Positions 1 through 11,029 of a stretch of 64,000 bases of DNA are shown here, piece after piece (position 1 is the stretch's first letter; each line of letters opens with the position of its first letter). This DNA comes from Spisula solida (taxonomy: Eukaryota > Mollusca > Bivalvia > Venerida > Mactridae), in the NCBI GenBank assembly GCA_947247005.1, contig OX365944.1:25333501-25397500 (forward strand). The letters are read 5' to 3'. A program made the position numbers and the translations under genes. Below the pieces are notes generated by a model that had not been told where the DNA came from, did not search any database, and saw nothing but the letters and a program-made list of their open reading frames with translations.

Positions 1-1617
1 GCCGTGCGGTTGTGGTTTGTGTTGTTTTTTGTGTTTTCTGCGCTCGATTGCATTGATTAAGTGCTGTCTTCCCTGTCCGATTTTTAGTATCTTTTTTTCA
101 ACTCATTACAAAATTGAAATCTTGAAATCACGGCTTGAAATTGTGAAACCGTGCATTAATGAAGTAGATATCATGACGTCATGACATTGTAATCATGACA
201 TCTCACTACCGTTGTGTCGTATTTGACACAAAACCTATTAGTACGTATATGAATTATTTGCACTGAGATTACTGGGTGTAGCATGTGAATGCGGTATTAA
301 TGTCACAATATCCAAGACTCATCGAAATATCAGAGAACAAACTTTAGTTTATATTAATACACCCTTTTATCATCCTATCCCTTCAGGAATTTAATTTGCC
401 TCAGTCTTTATGCTTCTTGTAAACAAGCAAAGTTATTCGCTTGATTTATGGCCGCAGACTCCAAGGGGTTGAACATGTCACCATTGATATACGGCGCGGT
501 ATTCTACAATTGACGTTATAGATGATAAGTTGGCGTGTGACAACGGTAGTGTAACAATTGATGTTACCATTTGACAATGCAATCAGCTCTCCTGTCACTC
601 AAACCTAATAGATCACTGTATATTGAAAATAGCGACCAGCGATTGATTTTATAGTACTGAGCTCTACTGTTTGTAGTCTGATGTATGGAGGGGGGACGGT
701 AGGCTGTTTCCGTAAGATTTGATGAATTGCGCGCTTTGACATTTCCAACTGTGTTTAACGTACGTTCTGGTACAAGAATGTTATGCTACGATGATATTTA
801 CTGGATGATTTAAACAATATCAGTAGCTGTCTGGTCGGGTATTCGTATTATTCTTGGTGTCATTTGTGTAGAGTTCTAAGCTAATGGAAATACACGTAAC
901 ATATAAGCTGTGCTAATTCTAGACAAATTAGACGCTAAAAGTCTCCTATGTAAAGTTGTAGATGATGTTTCTAACATAAACACCTCATAATAAATGAATT
1001 TGACAAAGCCAATTGGCATACCGACAAGGTTTGCGTTTAAAAAACCTAGAAAGTGACTCGGTTCGTTCTTCATATCAGTATAGGAGTATAAAAAAACGAC
1101 CCGATCAGTTCAACGCGATTAGACATTGTAAATTGGTTCATGTTCACACATTAAAAATTATGTCACGTTTATGTATTACTTGTGTTCTAAATTAGAATAT
1201 TTTCTGTGGCAAGAAAGACTCAATCGAGTTTAAGCGCAACTCACCATGACTACGGGTTAGAATCGCACTTAATGTACTACAAGGGGGGGGGGGGGTAACT
1301 ACTGTAATGTCTTTGCTCTGTTCTTTTTAAAGCCATATTTGTGTTACCTAATTTGTGCTCTATAGTCTATTGCACTGTTAGCTTGGGGATGGGAACCATA
1401 CTATAACAATGATGGCAGCAACCGTGAGAAATCCTAACGCCTTTTGAAAGGCCTGTTTTCATTGGCTATTTATTTTCTGGACCAATCGCGTCGTCTGTCT
1501 GTTACCTGGCTTAGTTGTGGTGATAGGGACAGAAAGAGGTAAACACTCGAAAGTGTTCAGATTTTTAGGTGGTTTATATAGTAACATATAGTAACATCAT
1601 ATCGTAATACTGTCTCG
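1..1617. other. Unique AT-rich DNA, no gene seen
   Basis: No frame longer than about 65 codons occurs and none resembles a known protein. A perfect CRE palindrome (TGACGTCA) lies at 174-181 inside a 12-bp palindrome, and a run of 13 G at 1283-1295. Nothing else is supported. Confidence 0.6.
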
Positions 1618-1697
1618 CATTCGGAACTCCTCGACAATTTCCTTTAAATCTTTATTCTAGAAGAGAATTGTTCGAGGTGTTCCGAATGACTGTCTCG
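1609..1697. mobile_element. 71-bp hairpin (foldback/MITE-like) element with 9-bp flanking repeats
   Basis: Arms at 1618-1641 and about 1665-1688 are near-perfect reverse complements of about 24 bp, both ending in CATTCGGAA/TTCCGAATG-type sequence, with a loop of about 23 bp. The nonamer ACTGTCTCG lies directly outside both arms (1609-1617 and 1689-1697), as expected of a target-site duplication. There is no coding capacity. A structured RNA or chance inverted repeat is possible, but the exact flanking nonamers favour a tiny non-autonomous DNA element. Confidence 0.5.
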
Positions 1698-1783
1698 CTG
1701 AGACGAAAAATGCCGAACAGACCGTTCCGATTGTTATATAACAGAATCTTTCAGTGCTTTGATTATAACCAAGAATAATGAGA

Positions 1784-1856
1784 GCGCCATCTCTTGGCGA
1801 CAATTCCCACAATGCATCACGGAGAAACTTGACGATATTACCCACAATGCATCATC
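1784..1856 (+). promoter_or_regulatory. Promoter-like cluster: two ZNF143/STAF-like sites and one CTCF-like site
   Basis: The stretch at 1800-1822 contains TTCCCACAATGCATCACG, very close to the ZNF143/STAF recognition sequence (TTCCCAGAATGCATYGCG type). A second site at 1834-1856 contains ACCCACAATGCATCATC. Just upstream, GCGCCATCTCTTGG (1784-1797) resembles the reverse complement of an invertebrate CTCF core (AGATGGCGC). In animals ZNF143 sites sit mainly close to transcription starts. Here they precede a coding-like stretch beginning at 1926. The motif matches are seen in the sequence; promoter function is inferred. Confidence 0.4.
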
Positions 1857-1925
1857 ATCTATCGGCCATAATAAGCTCCAAGAGAGCGGCATCCTTCAAT
1901 TTTCCATCTACACAACTCGTTAATA

Positions 1926-2194
1926 ATGTTTGACAATGTGACGTCTAATCAAGAATACAATAAATTGTACGAAGATATTCGTTTGTTCCGAATGGTCTTC
2001 CTGCCACGAACATATCAAACGAAGATTTGATTGAACCTGTTTTGTCAGCGGAACAACGGCGGCGAGATCAAAGAGTAAGGCGTTTTGAACTGATATGTCA
2101 AACTTGGCGCTATAATAAATTAAGGCAAAGACATTTCTTGACTAAAAGCCCAGCACACTTTGTAGTCCTGTCTCCATACCGACAAAGATACTAG
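1926..2194 (+). CDS. Short coding-like stretch of unknown function, apparently frameshifted
   Basis: An ATG at 1926 opens a 34-codon frame (begins MFDNVTSNQEYNKLYEDIRL) that stops at 2028-2030. A second frame is open over 1964-2194 (77 codons, no ATG) and continues in the same style, with charged residues (contains LSAEQRRRDQRVRRFELICQ) and balanced composition. One extra base near 1987-1990 would join them into a single protein of about 89 residues. No family is recognised. It could be a decayed gene, a first exon whose donor I misplace (GTAAGG occurs at about 2069), or chance. The position 70 bp downstream of ZNF143-like sites is the main reason to list it. Confidence 0.28.
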
Positions 2195-2487
2195 ATTATT
2201 TAGACTGCTGTGTTAATACTATTAGATACAAATGTCACTACGCGAATGAGACAAAATATATCACAATTTCATCATATCATACAAAGTATGAATTTCTGAG
2301 TTCAATTTATCCGTATAAGGAATTCAGTAGACAAAGTTCTCGAATGAAGCCTCTTCATATTGGTGGTGAAAACTGGTAAGGTGAATCGGTCGCCATCCTC
2401 TCGCCGTAAACTATAACTGAAAACTTGATGGGAAAAGGCGTTAGACTCGAATTAACAAACAAGTGAACTGTTTGTTGTATGCTATTA
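2195..2487. other. Intergenic, nothing recognised
   Basis: No coding, RNA or repeat signal was seen by eye. Confidence 0.5.
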
Positions 2488-2697
2488 CATTGCTGCTGTT
2501 GACATTGATGACAATGACGTCACAATGTTATATTATTTCATTGCTCAAGTTGATATTAGTGACAATGACGTCATAATGTTCATAATGTTTCATTGCTGCT
2601 GTTAATGTTAGGGACAATGTCGTCATAATGTGCATAATATTTCATTGCTGCTGTAAATGTAAGTGACAATGTCGTCATAATGTTTATTATGTTTCAT
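2488..2697. repeat. 52-bp minisatellite, 4 copies, carrying CRE-like sites
   Basis: Units start at 2488, 2539, 2591 and 2643 with CATTGCTGCTG or a variant. The first two contain a perfect TGACGTCA (2515-2522, 2566-2573). The last two have TGTCGTCA at the same place. The copies are clearly diverged from each other. Confidence 0.85.
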
Positions 2698-4906
2698 GGC
2701 ATAAATAGTGTTCATGTTTGTGGTATCACATTTGGTGTTCCTGAATATATTGCTATTGATGCTGCGTTTTGCTTCTTCCGCCAACGATGCGGTCGCCTTC
2801 CCCTAACCTGCTTTTTCAGTCGTACTCGTAATTCGTAAAATGTTTTGAATCAAACAAATTTTTCGAAAAATTCAATAAAACTAGAGATTTATTTCGAATG
2901 ACACCAAGTATTGGAATTAATGGTTGAAGAAATAGCGACGTTGGACTATAGTTAGTTTTCTTACCAACTAGGCTTATTACGCCCAGGTTTGTTCATGTTT
3001 TGCACAATGTTGTGTAGTCATTATTCAGTCTGGTATATTCTAAACTATCGAGAATTTATTTCACAAACGTGGTGACGGATCCAAGGTATCAAGTCTACCG
3101 CTGTTTTCTTATTGAATTAGAATCCAATTTTCATGTCCAAAACTGATTAAAAAGGGTAACTTTACAACTTCAGTTTTGAAAAATGTCGACTGTCATTCCA
3201 TTTAGCTTCAACATGGTCATTAAAAACGGGTTGTAAAGAACATTGGTGGGAACAATTTAAACACTTCCAGTTATGTCAACAGCAGTTAGATGTTCCGGAT
3301 TAATGTCTGTTTATTTCAAGATACAAATTGGGTGATGGCCGTAATCTTTCAGGCCCGTCTTTCTCGTGACCTGCTCAATTAATTACTTGATTGTTTCGCT
3401 CATCATTAACATATAGGCCAACATCAAGAGATCGACATTTAGAACTCTGTATGGGAAAATCAGGAATCCCATGAGCTCTGATTCCTTTCGAACAATTGGG
3501 ATAATAATTTATTCATCAATCTTTCCAGCATCTTTGCTTCAGTCGCTGTCATAACATTTACAAAATCAAACATTTTAATTGGCACCGCTGCCTAAGCAGA
3601 ATACCATTAAAACATTGCCTTAATTGAAACCTTCCATTCTATGGCTTTAATATATGACATCGGAAGCAACGTACGACACTGGTCTCTCATCCATCAACAT
3701 CGGATTCTGATTTTGGGCGATTTATCACTGACATTTGGAACAAAAGGATGTTTCGTCTACGCTTCCCTAACTATCGTTTTCACTTAACGTTATTTCGCTG
3801 AATTGTATTTGACCGTTCTGTCAGCCATGTGACGCAGAAAGCGTTTGGCTCCTTCATGACTGATGAGAATTCAAGGGCCATGTCATCGCCCGCATCTTTT
3901 GAAAAACTTCTCCGAATTGCATCTGTATCTAGATTTCGGAGTACCTCGGATATGTCGGTATAAATCATCTCAATACTGGATATAAATACGGTAAATCTAC
4001 GTGTATGGAGATCGTTGTTTAGTGCTTGTTGATGGTTCTGTCATCACTGACCAATCAAATCGCGGACTTGGCTTATTATGCCAATGTTTGTATGTATGGT
4101 AAAACGTTATAGTCATTATTCGGTCTGCTATTTCTGAGGGAAGCAGTTATATTTCAGAAATAACACATCAGAAAATCGGACGGTTTTTTGCACGATTAAA
4201 AAGAAAGGCGTCGCTCTGTTCAACAGACAAATTGCGTATCTGTTGTTCTATAATACTGAAGTCCTTTTTTTGTTCTACTCGTTGAAGTTGTCTTCAAACA
4301 CTTCAATCACGATTATAGCAAAAAATGACATGTTATAAAGTGTGTTTGCATCGGAACAAATTTAAATCGTGTCCTTTTTGTATCCAAATTCAGACAATTC
4401 TTGTGACAATAATTTGATGCGAATTCGATAAAAAAAACACGAAAAATATTTTCACAAATATAAGAAAATGATCGTTGACACTGTGAATGCTGTCGAAGTT
4501 CTGTGTTTTTGTGACACATGTCAATCGTAGTGACGCAATCAAAGTGACGATACAGAACACGCGAAGCAAGAGAACATAAGAGAACATTGCAAGTATTTGT
4601 CGTAACTGTTTAATTAACTTTGATATTAACAAACCCACTCAGATTGTTTTTAACATTCTACAAGATAGTCTTCCGTCCGCTACTTTATTGCAAACAAGTG
4701 ACCCATAAATATTTTTACTAAAGATACAAATTCATTTATCGTGTCATGTTAGTTTAACATTACAGCATGTCAAATGTATGTCAGGTAATGTAACTATTCT
4801 TTGAATCTTTCAATGTTTGTTCCACATTCTTTATGTTATAAAACGACTAACGTTACATTAATTAAATGTCATAAATATGGTATTCTTTTAGGGACGTTGA
4901 AAAAAG
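2698..4906. other. Intergenic, no gene seen
   Basis: This is AT-rich unique DNA. The few frames above 60 codons (for example around 3780-3968 and 4390-4638, minus strand) are poorly composed and resemble nothing known. No array is present. Confidence 0.55.
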
Positions 4907-5100
4907 TCTCGGTAGCCTAGTGGTAGAGCGTTCATTTCGGGTGGTCCCGGGTTTGATGCCAGACTGCGCCATACAAAAGAGGAAATAAAATCGCACAATC
5001 AATGCTTTAGCTGGATGTTCAACACACTTAAACGACAACTGGCCCCTCTCTCTTATTCGCCTGTGGAGATGAATGGCATCATGTTTTAGGTGTCGAGAGT
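4907..5100 (+). mobile_element. tRNA-derived SINE
   Basis: The head matches a tRNA gene. An A-box-like TAGCCTAGTGGTAGAGCG occurs at 4913-4930 and a B-box-like GGTTTGATGCC at 4950-4960, with the expected spacing for an RNA polymerase III internal promoter. A non-tRNA body of about 130 bp follows. The anticodon arm is degenerate, so this is not a functional tRNA. The A box is almost identical to that of the inverted SINE at 21.1-21.3 kb, so both belong to one family. Confidence 0.7.
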
Positions 5101-6669
5101 AATTAATATAACGTTAGATTAGTTGTAAGAACTTGTGTAATAATCAATCTAAAATAAATAATTGCACATTATCGGTTGTACCAAAATCAAAGTTTGACTA
5201 CCAATTGCTGTAAAATTGTCTTTTTTCAGAAGATCTAGCGATGTAATCAAGGGTTTGAAAATAAAAATACAACCACCATTTTATAGTTTACGAACATTCC
5301 TACACTGTGGCGATGTTAGATTTCACCTTTAATTCAGTAATTATCTTGTTTCAATAAAATGTTTCTGAAACAAGCGACCATTAGAAATTTCCATTTCTAC
5401 AAAGTTTCCAGCCAGCATTCCCTGTTTAGAAGACCACCTGCAAACAAAACCCACTTTAACAATGCCATAATAAAGTTCTAATAAGTGGTCTTCATAGACA
5501 GGTTCAATTGTATTCTTGTTCTGCAAGTGACTGTAAAAATAAGCCATTTCACGCTGACTAGAAACTTAAACATATTTACAGCCTTGTTTCGAAGCCATTT
5601 ATTTAGAAGTGCTTCATTTACACAGATGTTCGATTGTTCAACACTGCCACAATTTTTACAATTTACAAGTTGTGGATTTGTCACGTACAAGTTGACAAAT
5701 CGCACGCCATTTTTTCATATCATCAAGCAATTTACAGACCCCGTATGAGTTGTCAATCTTTCCACACATTCGTTCAATTATTTGCAGAAGACGAATCATA
5801 TTACAGTCAAAGATCATTATTTTGATCCCTTCCAAATCAATTTTATCGTGTATGAAGGGTTCGCTACAAAGAAGGGGCCAAGTGAGACCTCTATCATTTC
5901 CATGTCATTGATCCCAACCCCCAAGTCATTCTTCTTGTCACCCGGTATAATAACCGACCATCCAACACGATTGTTCCATTCAACAAAGTGCAAATATTTT
6001 CATTAGGCTGCCTATCAATCGAACAGTGAGCTGTTTTAGGATACCATTTGAAAAATGGCTTTCCGTAACTCCATACTCTATTTATTAGTGTAATTGCCTT
6101 AACAGATGTGTTTTGTAGCGAATTCATGCCGTCTTTTGATTTTCTAAATGCATTTATACAGGCAAGCAAATCATTATGGTATACCCATATAATGTTCACT
6201 TACAATGTGGTTCGCAGCTAATAAATCATTTTAACAAATTTACATTAAGTAGGCGCAAGTTTCATTACTAGGAACTATACGGGTACCAGAAACGCGTGGT
6301 TTTGTTCTGAACGTGTTCCATTTGCAAGCCATATTCTACTTTCTATAAATAGATCTAGGATAGTCGTGTGAGAAACCCACACCCATGCCGATTCACTTCT
6401 TTGTTCAAGTTTGTGTTTGGCTTCAAAAGTGGACCGTGATTCGGGCAATATATCAATTTAAATTTTGTCTCAACCTCAGCATTGAGTACATGTATTATTC
6501 ATATCTATACAATTGTTTTAGCCTTAGATTCCTGTATGGTACCAATAGAGGCGCGTGAGGTTATAAGATTTGTCTGCAATTTATGCTGTTTCATTTCAAA
6601 TTCTCATAAGTAAGAGTTTATACGAGTTAATTAACGTATTTATTTTAGGGTAACCCCTTCTTATGAGTG
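5101..6669. other. Intergenic, no gene seen
   Basis: Several overlapping frames of 60-100 codons on both strands (5341-6199) have no recognisable domain and unremarkable composition. They are treated as chance. Confidence 0.5.
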
Positions 6670-6870
6670 GCCTCCGTAGCTCAATGGTTAGTGCGCTTGC
6701 CGTCTAATCCGGCGACCCGGGTTCAAATCCGGGTGGGGGCACGCATATATATGCTGACTGGCAAATAAAGGCTATGCTCGGCATATGGGATCAACTGATA
6801 TGAGCTTATGATACATATGTACTTCCTGACTGCTATATGTTTGATGCCAGAGTAGCAGTTATGTGGACAT
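6670..6870 (+). mobile_element. tRNA-like SINE head with body
   Basis: 6670-6741 folds as a tRNA. The acceptor stem GCCTCCG pairs with TGGGGGC (two G-T pairs), the A box contains TAGCTCAATGGTTAGTG, and the anticodon stem is TGCCG/CGGCG. The loop TCTAATC has C where U33 should be, and the T arm has a mismatch or 8-nt loop around GTTCAAATCC. These defects, plus an AT-rich tail, argue for a SINE or tRNA pseudogene over a working tRNA. It faces a second tRNA-like head at 6924-6983. Confidence 0.6.
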
Positions 6871-6909
6871 ATATAATGTAACTAGTTAGACGTTCACAAA
6901 CAGTCCATA

Positions 6910-6990
6910 AGCGGATCACTACTAGGATTTGAACGTTCGAGCTCTGGCTCTGAAATCGAATGCCTTAACTATTCACCCACTGGATACGAT
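6910..6990 (-). mobile_element. tRNA-derived SINE head, inverted
   Basis: Read on the minus strand, a B-box-like CGTTCAAATCCT (6924-6935) and an A-box-like segment (6963-6983, containing AGTGGGTGAATAGTTAAGG) have tRNA-like spacing. It points towards the plus-strand head at 6670, so the two enclose about 200 bp. Confidence 0.5.
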
Positions 6991-7418
6991 TGTGTTTGGA
7001 TTATGATTATGAATATTTAGTTCACTGTTGCTAAAGATTGCTTTATTGTTTGTTTTTCAGCATTGTTTCAGCTTCAATGTAAGTTGGGAGTAAATTTTGT
7101 CGGATTGAAAAATGGAAATGTCATTTGGTCGTAAATACATGGATCTAAAATATTTGAATGTACGATCCTTGCATCGTTTCTCGGTGGGTATACGCGAACA
7201 TTTGATTGAGTAGGCGATTGCATTCACGTCATCAGCATAAATTACTTCTGCACAAATAGTGCTGATGGCATAGCATAAATGTCCATGCGACTAATAGACG
7301 AATACAAACTCCTACCACGATAAAACATGGACTGCCAATTTTGAGAATCGAACTTTACTGCTTTACTGTAAACAGGACAGTCTCAGTACATCGTATTACG
7401 TCGCATTGATCATACTTA
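6991..7418. other. Intergenic, nothing recognised
   Basis: Unique DNA before the (NTG)n tract. No signal was seen. Confidence 0.5.
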
Positions 7419-7737
7419 TTTGTTGTTGCTGTTGTTGCTGTTGCTGCTGTTGCTGCTGCTGTTGCTGTTGTTGCTGTTGCTGCTGTTGCTGCTGTTGCTG
7501 TTGTTGCTGTTGCTGCTGTTGCTGCTGTTGCTGATGTTGCTGCTGTTGCTGCTGTTGTTGCTGTTGCTGTTGTTGCTGTTGCTGCTGTTGCTGCTGTTGT
7601 TGCTGTTGCTGTTGCTGCTGTTGCTGCTGTTGTTGCTGTTGCTGTTGTTGCTGTTGTTGCTGTTGTTGCTGTTGCTGCTGTTGATGCTGTTGATGCTGTT
7701 GCTGCTGTTGCTGTTGGTGCTGTTGATGCTGTTGTTG

Positions 7738-7768
<31 letters not shown>

Positions 7769-7809
7769 TGTTGTTGCTGTTGTTGCTGTTGCTGTTGATG
7801 CTGTTGTTG

Positions 7810-7840
<31 letters not shown>

Positions 7841-7942
7841 TGTTGTTGCTGTTGTTGCTGTTGTTGATGTTGCTGCTGTTGATGTTGCTGCTGTTGATGT
7901 TGATGCTGTTGCTGTTGCTGTTGATGCTGTTGCTGTTGTTGT
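7419..7942. repeat. (NTG)n trinucleotide tract, about 174 units
   Basis: Every triplet is TTG or CTG, with about a dozen ATG or GTG. No change was seen at the invariant T and G. On the minus strand this reads as CAA/CAG with scattered CAT/CAC, that is, poly-glutamine with about eleven histidines. That frame has a TAG two codons upstream of its nominal start (around 7963) and a stop soon after the tract, so it is not a normal gene. Frames are open on both strands only because the triplet lacks stops. Confidence 0.9.
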
Positions 7943-8157
7943 ATGTTTTGTGGATACAAATGCTACCAGAACATGTACCCGAACATTCTGAACGACTCAT
8001 GTATGTGAAAGCTTGACAAACATGCTATCTACGTATTATAAAACATTTGATACCATATTTCATTTACTCATAGGTCTACGACCTTCTGGATTTTGAACAA
8101 TAAAATAACCATAAACTACATTTATGTAAGCTACCTGATGATCACTTTATGAGCTCA

Positions 8158-8412
8158 GGCCCCAATCTCCCGAAGCATCTCAAGTAGAAATCTCAACTCA
8201 AATTGAGATTTTGCTCAAGTCAAGAGTATAAATATGAGATCATTCTTAAGTTTTATGCTCAAAATATTTACTGTAATAAACTCAGAACAATGTATCTTTT
8301 TTAAGGGGCCAACTTTCAGAGTCTTGTCTCCCATGGAAATTATCTCAAAGACACATGACATTATTTGAGAATTATCTCAACTCAGATTGAGATGCTTCGG
8401 GAGATCGGGGTC
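8158..8412. mobile_element. 255-bp MITE-like element with about 26-bp terminal inverted repeats
   Basis: The left end (GGCCCCAATCTCCCGAAGC, 8158 onward) is the reverse complement of the right end (GCTTCGGGAGATCGGGGTC, to 8412) with about two mismatches. The match continues inward through CATCTCAA. Further ATCTCAA/TTGAGAT inverted motifs lie inside. There is no coding capacity. A target-site duplication is not obvious, so the exact ends are uncertain. Confidence 0.65.
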
Positions 8413-8639
8413 TGTTTGATGATGCAAGCAATAACAAACACATGGGTATGATCGAAATCATTTAATATTTAATGACGAATATCACATAAAACAATTATGT
8501 AATAACAAATAACTAATTAAACATATATATACATTCAATATTACATGTATCATCAAAGATGGGGTTCCATTTATATACATATCTGTGAACACTTCCTGAG
8601 TAAAGGTATCTTTTCCCAGTTTGAAATATAAGAGTCTGA

Positions 8640-8712
8640 ACAAATAATGGGATTCGAACTTACATGGAACGGCGTCATCGCCTTGCAAGGACCACTCGTC
8701 TATCGCAACAAC
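8640..8712 (-). mobile_element. tRNA-derived SINE head or tRNA pseudogene
   Basis: On the minus strand a B-box-like GTTCGAATCCC (8649-8659) and an A-box-like region with GACGAGTGGTCCTTGCAAGG (about 8681-8702) have the spacing of a serine/leucine-type tRNA. The stems are imperfect and no clear body was delimited. Confidence 0.45.
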
Positions 8713-9627
8713 ACCAAAGAAACATGAGCAGATAGCCTGTATCAATTAGGCTACATCACACTCCACCAATAATCAGTTGATGTGGCTATTAACGCCGATA
8801 AACCATGTTCCATGCTTAATTAACTTGATTCTATTAAATTAAAAGAATTTGAAAAATGTATTTCTAAGAAATATCACAGGCAAAACGTACTAACATTGTC
8901 CCATCATATTTTATTTATTACCACTGTATAGAGGCCCTTATGTAGCATGTAAAGAACTAATTAAAGCCTACAGATTGATTGGAAATAAGGTTTTTGTTCT
9001 TTGACTGTTAGGGAAAAAATAAATAATTTGCCTATGAATAAATGATAATGAAGGACGAAAATAAGTACTTTTCTCTCATGCCTGTACCCCTTTTTCACTT
9101 CATTACGTCTTTTAAAACGCAATTATTAAGGAAATAGATGGGCCACTCTCTTAAATTACTGAACGTTTAAAAAAAACACCTAAACATAATTGGCCTAGTG
9201 TATTCATTTTCCTACATACACCGTTTAATTACCAATCAAGCAGCTCGCTAGAATCGCCTGCATCCTCGACTATATAGTAACAAACGGAATACTCCAAGAA
9301 CGCATTTTTCAACAGGCGCAGCAATGCCGCCATAGATTAACACTGATGGAAAGCAAGATGCAATGGCTGTCAGCGTTAGACCTCCATCAAATCAATAAAT
9401 GTCAACAATGTCTAAATAATGAGATCTTACTGAAAATCTAGACCCGTATCTATCTGCTCCGTAAAACAGTTTTCTGGTTTTTTTTCTCGTGGTTTCTCGT
9501 CTTTCGTGTGATATTTTATTTTCTTACCAAGCGTGCAAAACATCTCCGCAGTAACAACTGGCGAGTTTCAACACCTGATAGAATGCGTAGGTGTATTAAA
9601 AACACGTCTACAAATCCGTGCAGTTAG
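8713..9627. other. Intergenic, nothing recognised
   Basis: AT-rich unique DNA without a coding or repeat signal. Confidence 0.5.
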
Positions 9628-9870
9628 AATGCCAATCACTAAGTCAGTCAGACTTTGCAAGAGAGTAGTGTGCTCCATATACATTCTATAAGTTTGTACA
9701 TAGACCGTGCTCTATACACAAAACGTTTATCAGTCAATGCCAAAACGCCCCCTTGCTATTGGAAGCCTTTGCCAATCACCATGTCAGTCTAACTTTACAG
9801 AAGATAGGCGTGCTCCATAAACATATGTACATACCTAGTCCTATAAACACGGCGTTTATCAGTCAGTGCC
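9628..9870. repeat. Diverged direct duplication, about 115-bp unit
   Basis: Two copies, about 9628-9740 and 9770-9870, begin TGCCAATCAC and end GTTTATCAGTCARTGCC. They share the central segment GTGCTCCATA. Copy starts are about 141 bp apart. Confidence 0.75.
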
Positions 9871-9953
9871 AGCACACCCCTTGTAACGGGACATCTTTGC
9901 TCTTTCTTTGTTCTAAGCATGTAACTGTTGTTACTCACCGCGTATAAACCAAA

Positions 9954-10097
9954 TCACTGTACTCATTATTGCAATCCTATACAATTCAACGTGTACTCAT
10001 TATTGTGATTGAAACATCCGGTGATTTTCCATCACTGTACTCATTATTGCAATCCTATAAAATTCAACGTGTACTCATTATTGCGATTACCGGAAGT
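9954..10097. repeat. 77-bp direct duplication
   Basis: Copies start at 9954 and 10031 with ATCACTGTACTCATTATTGC and are nearly identical for about 50 bp. Each contains an internal second ACTCATTATTG. Confidence 0.85.
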
Positions 10098-11029
10098 TGA
10101 CTCTTTTATACACTGTGGTTACTAATACCAACGAATATATTAATATGTAATCAACGAAAATGGCAAAAACAGACCAGAACTGGTATTAGTTAAAATTATT
10201 TATATACATTACGTGTAGATAGAATTCTAGTGCGTATTAAATATTCATTAAAGCGCATTAGACAAAAGTGTCGATAATTAATAATGGTCGTTTCCTGTTT
10301 TTCAAATATTATTTAAAAATGAAAAAATAACAGGGAACGACCTGATGACCCAACAAACAAGAATACCCAGTTTAAATTTTATTCGCAATTTACTCAGAAA
10401 TAATGATTTTTCTGCAGCTATTAGAACCAAGAATGTGTTGGATTTGCTAGATTTTAATTCCTTGTCAGTTTGAATATTTTACGCGTAATATGTTTTTACA
10501 TTGCTCGACGGATAAATAAATGTATTCCAGTATGACACTAAAAGTTGTACCTCCACGTCACAGGTCAGTTTAATAGCTTACAGGTCAATTTCGGTAAACT
10601 TAACGAATTGTTAGATGACAGAAATAACGGTGGTGACAACAATTGACAAAGACTGACTGACTACTTAGATACTTCAGACAATGAACTTGAATGCTACTTA
10701 CATATAAATAGACCTGACTTCCGTCTCGTTAGATGACAACGAACAGTAAAACTTCGAGTTTACGGCGCGTCACAGCCAGTTTTAATGGCATCTTATTTTC
10801 TTAGAAAGTTCCTAAAAGTTAATAAAGGTTTCTTAAATCCTTGTGTGTTATTACATCAAATTGAAATACTGAAACACCGAAACGTTACAGTGTCATGTTC
10901 AGATCGATCTAATGTTTGAAAAACGGGCAAGTTGGAAGTGTATTAACTCATTTGATTGTAGTTTAATGACTTGGAATGGTGGTTAATACAAATGAAACAC
11001 ATATGTTGGAATAGTGATGTCAACTTTTT
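10098..11029. other. Intergenic, nothing recognised
   Basis: AT-rich unique DNA. No gene or array was seen. Confidence 0.5.

Noticed and set aside
1283..1295. Run of 13 G as a possible G-quadruplex signal
   Set aside because: A single homopolymer without structure around it. It may also be a length error in sequencing.
6670..6741. Functional tRNA gene
   Set aside because: The acceptor stem is good, but U33 is replaced by C, the D stem has a mismatch and the T arm needs a mismatch or 8-nt loop. SINE head or pseudogene is more likely.
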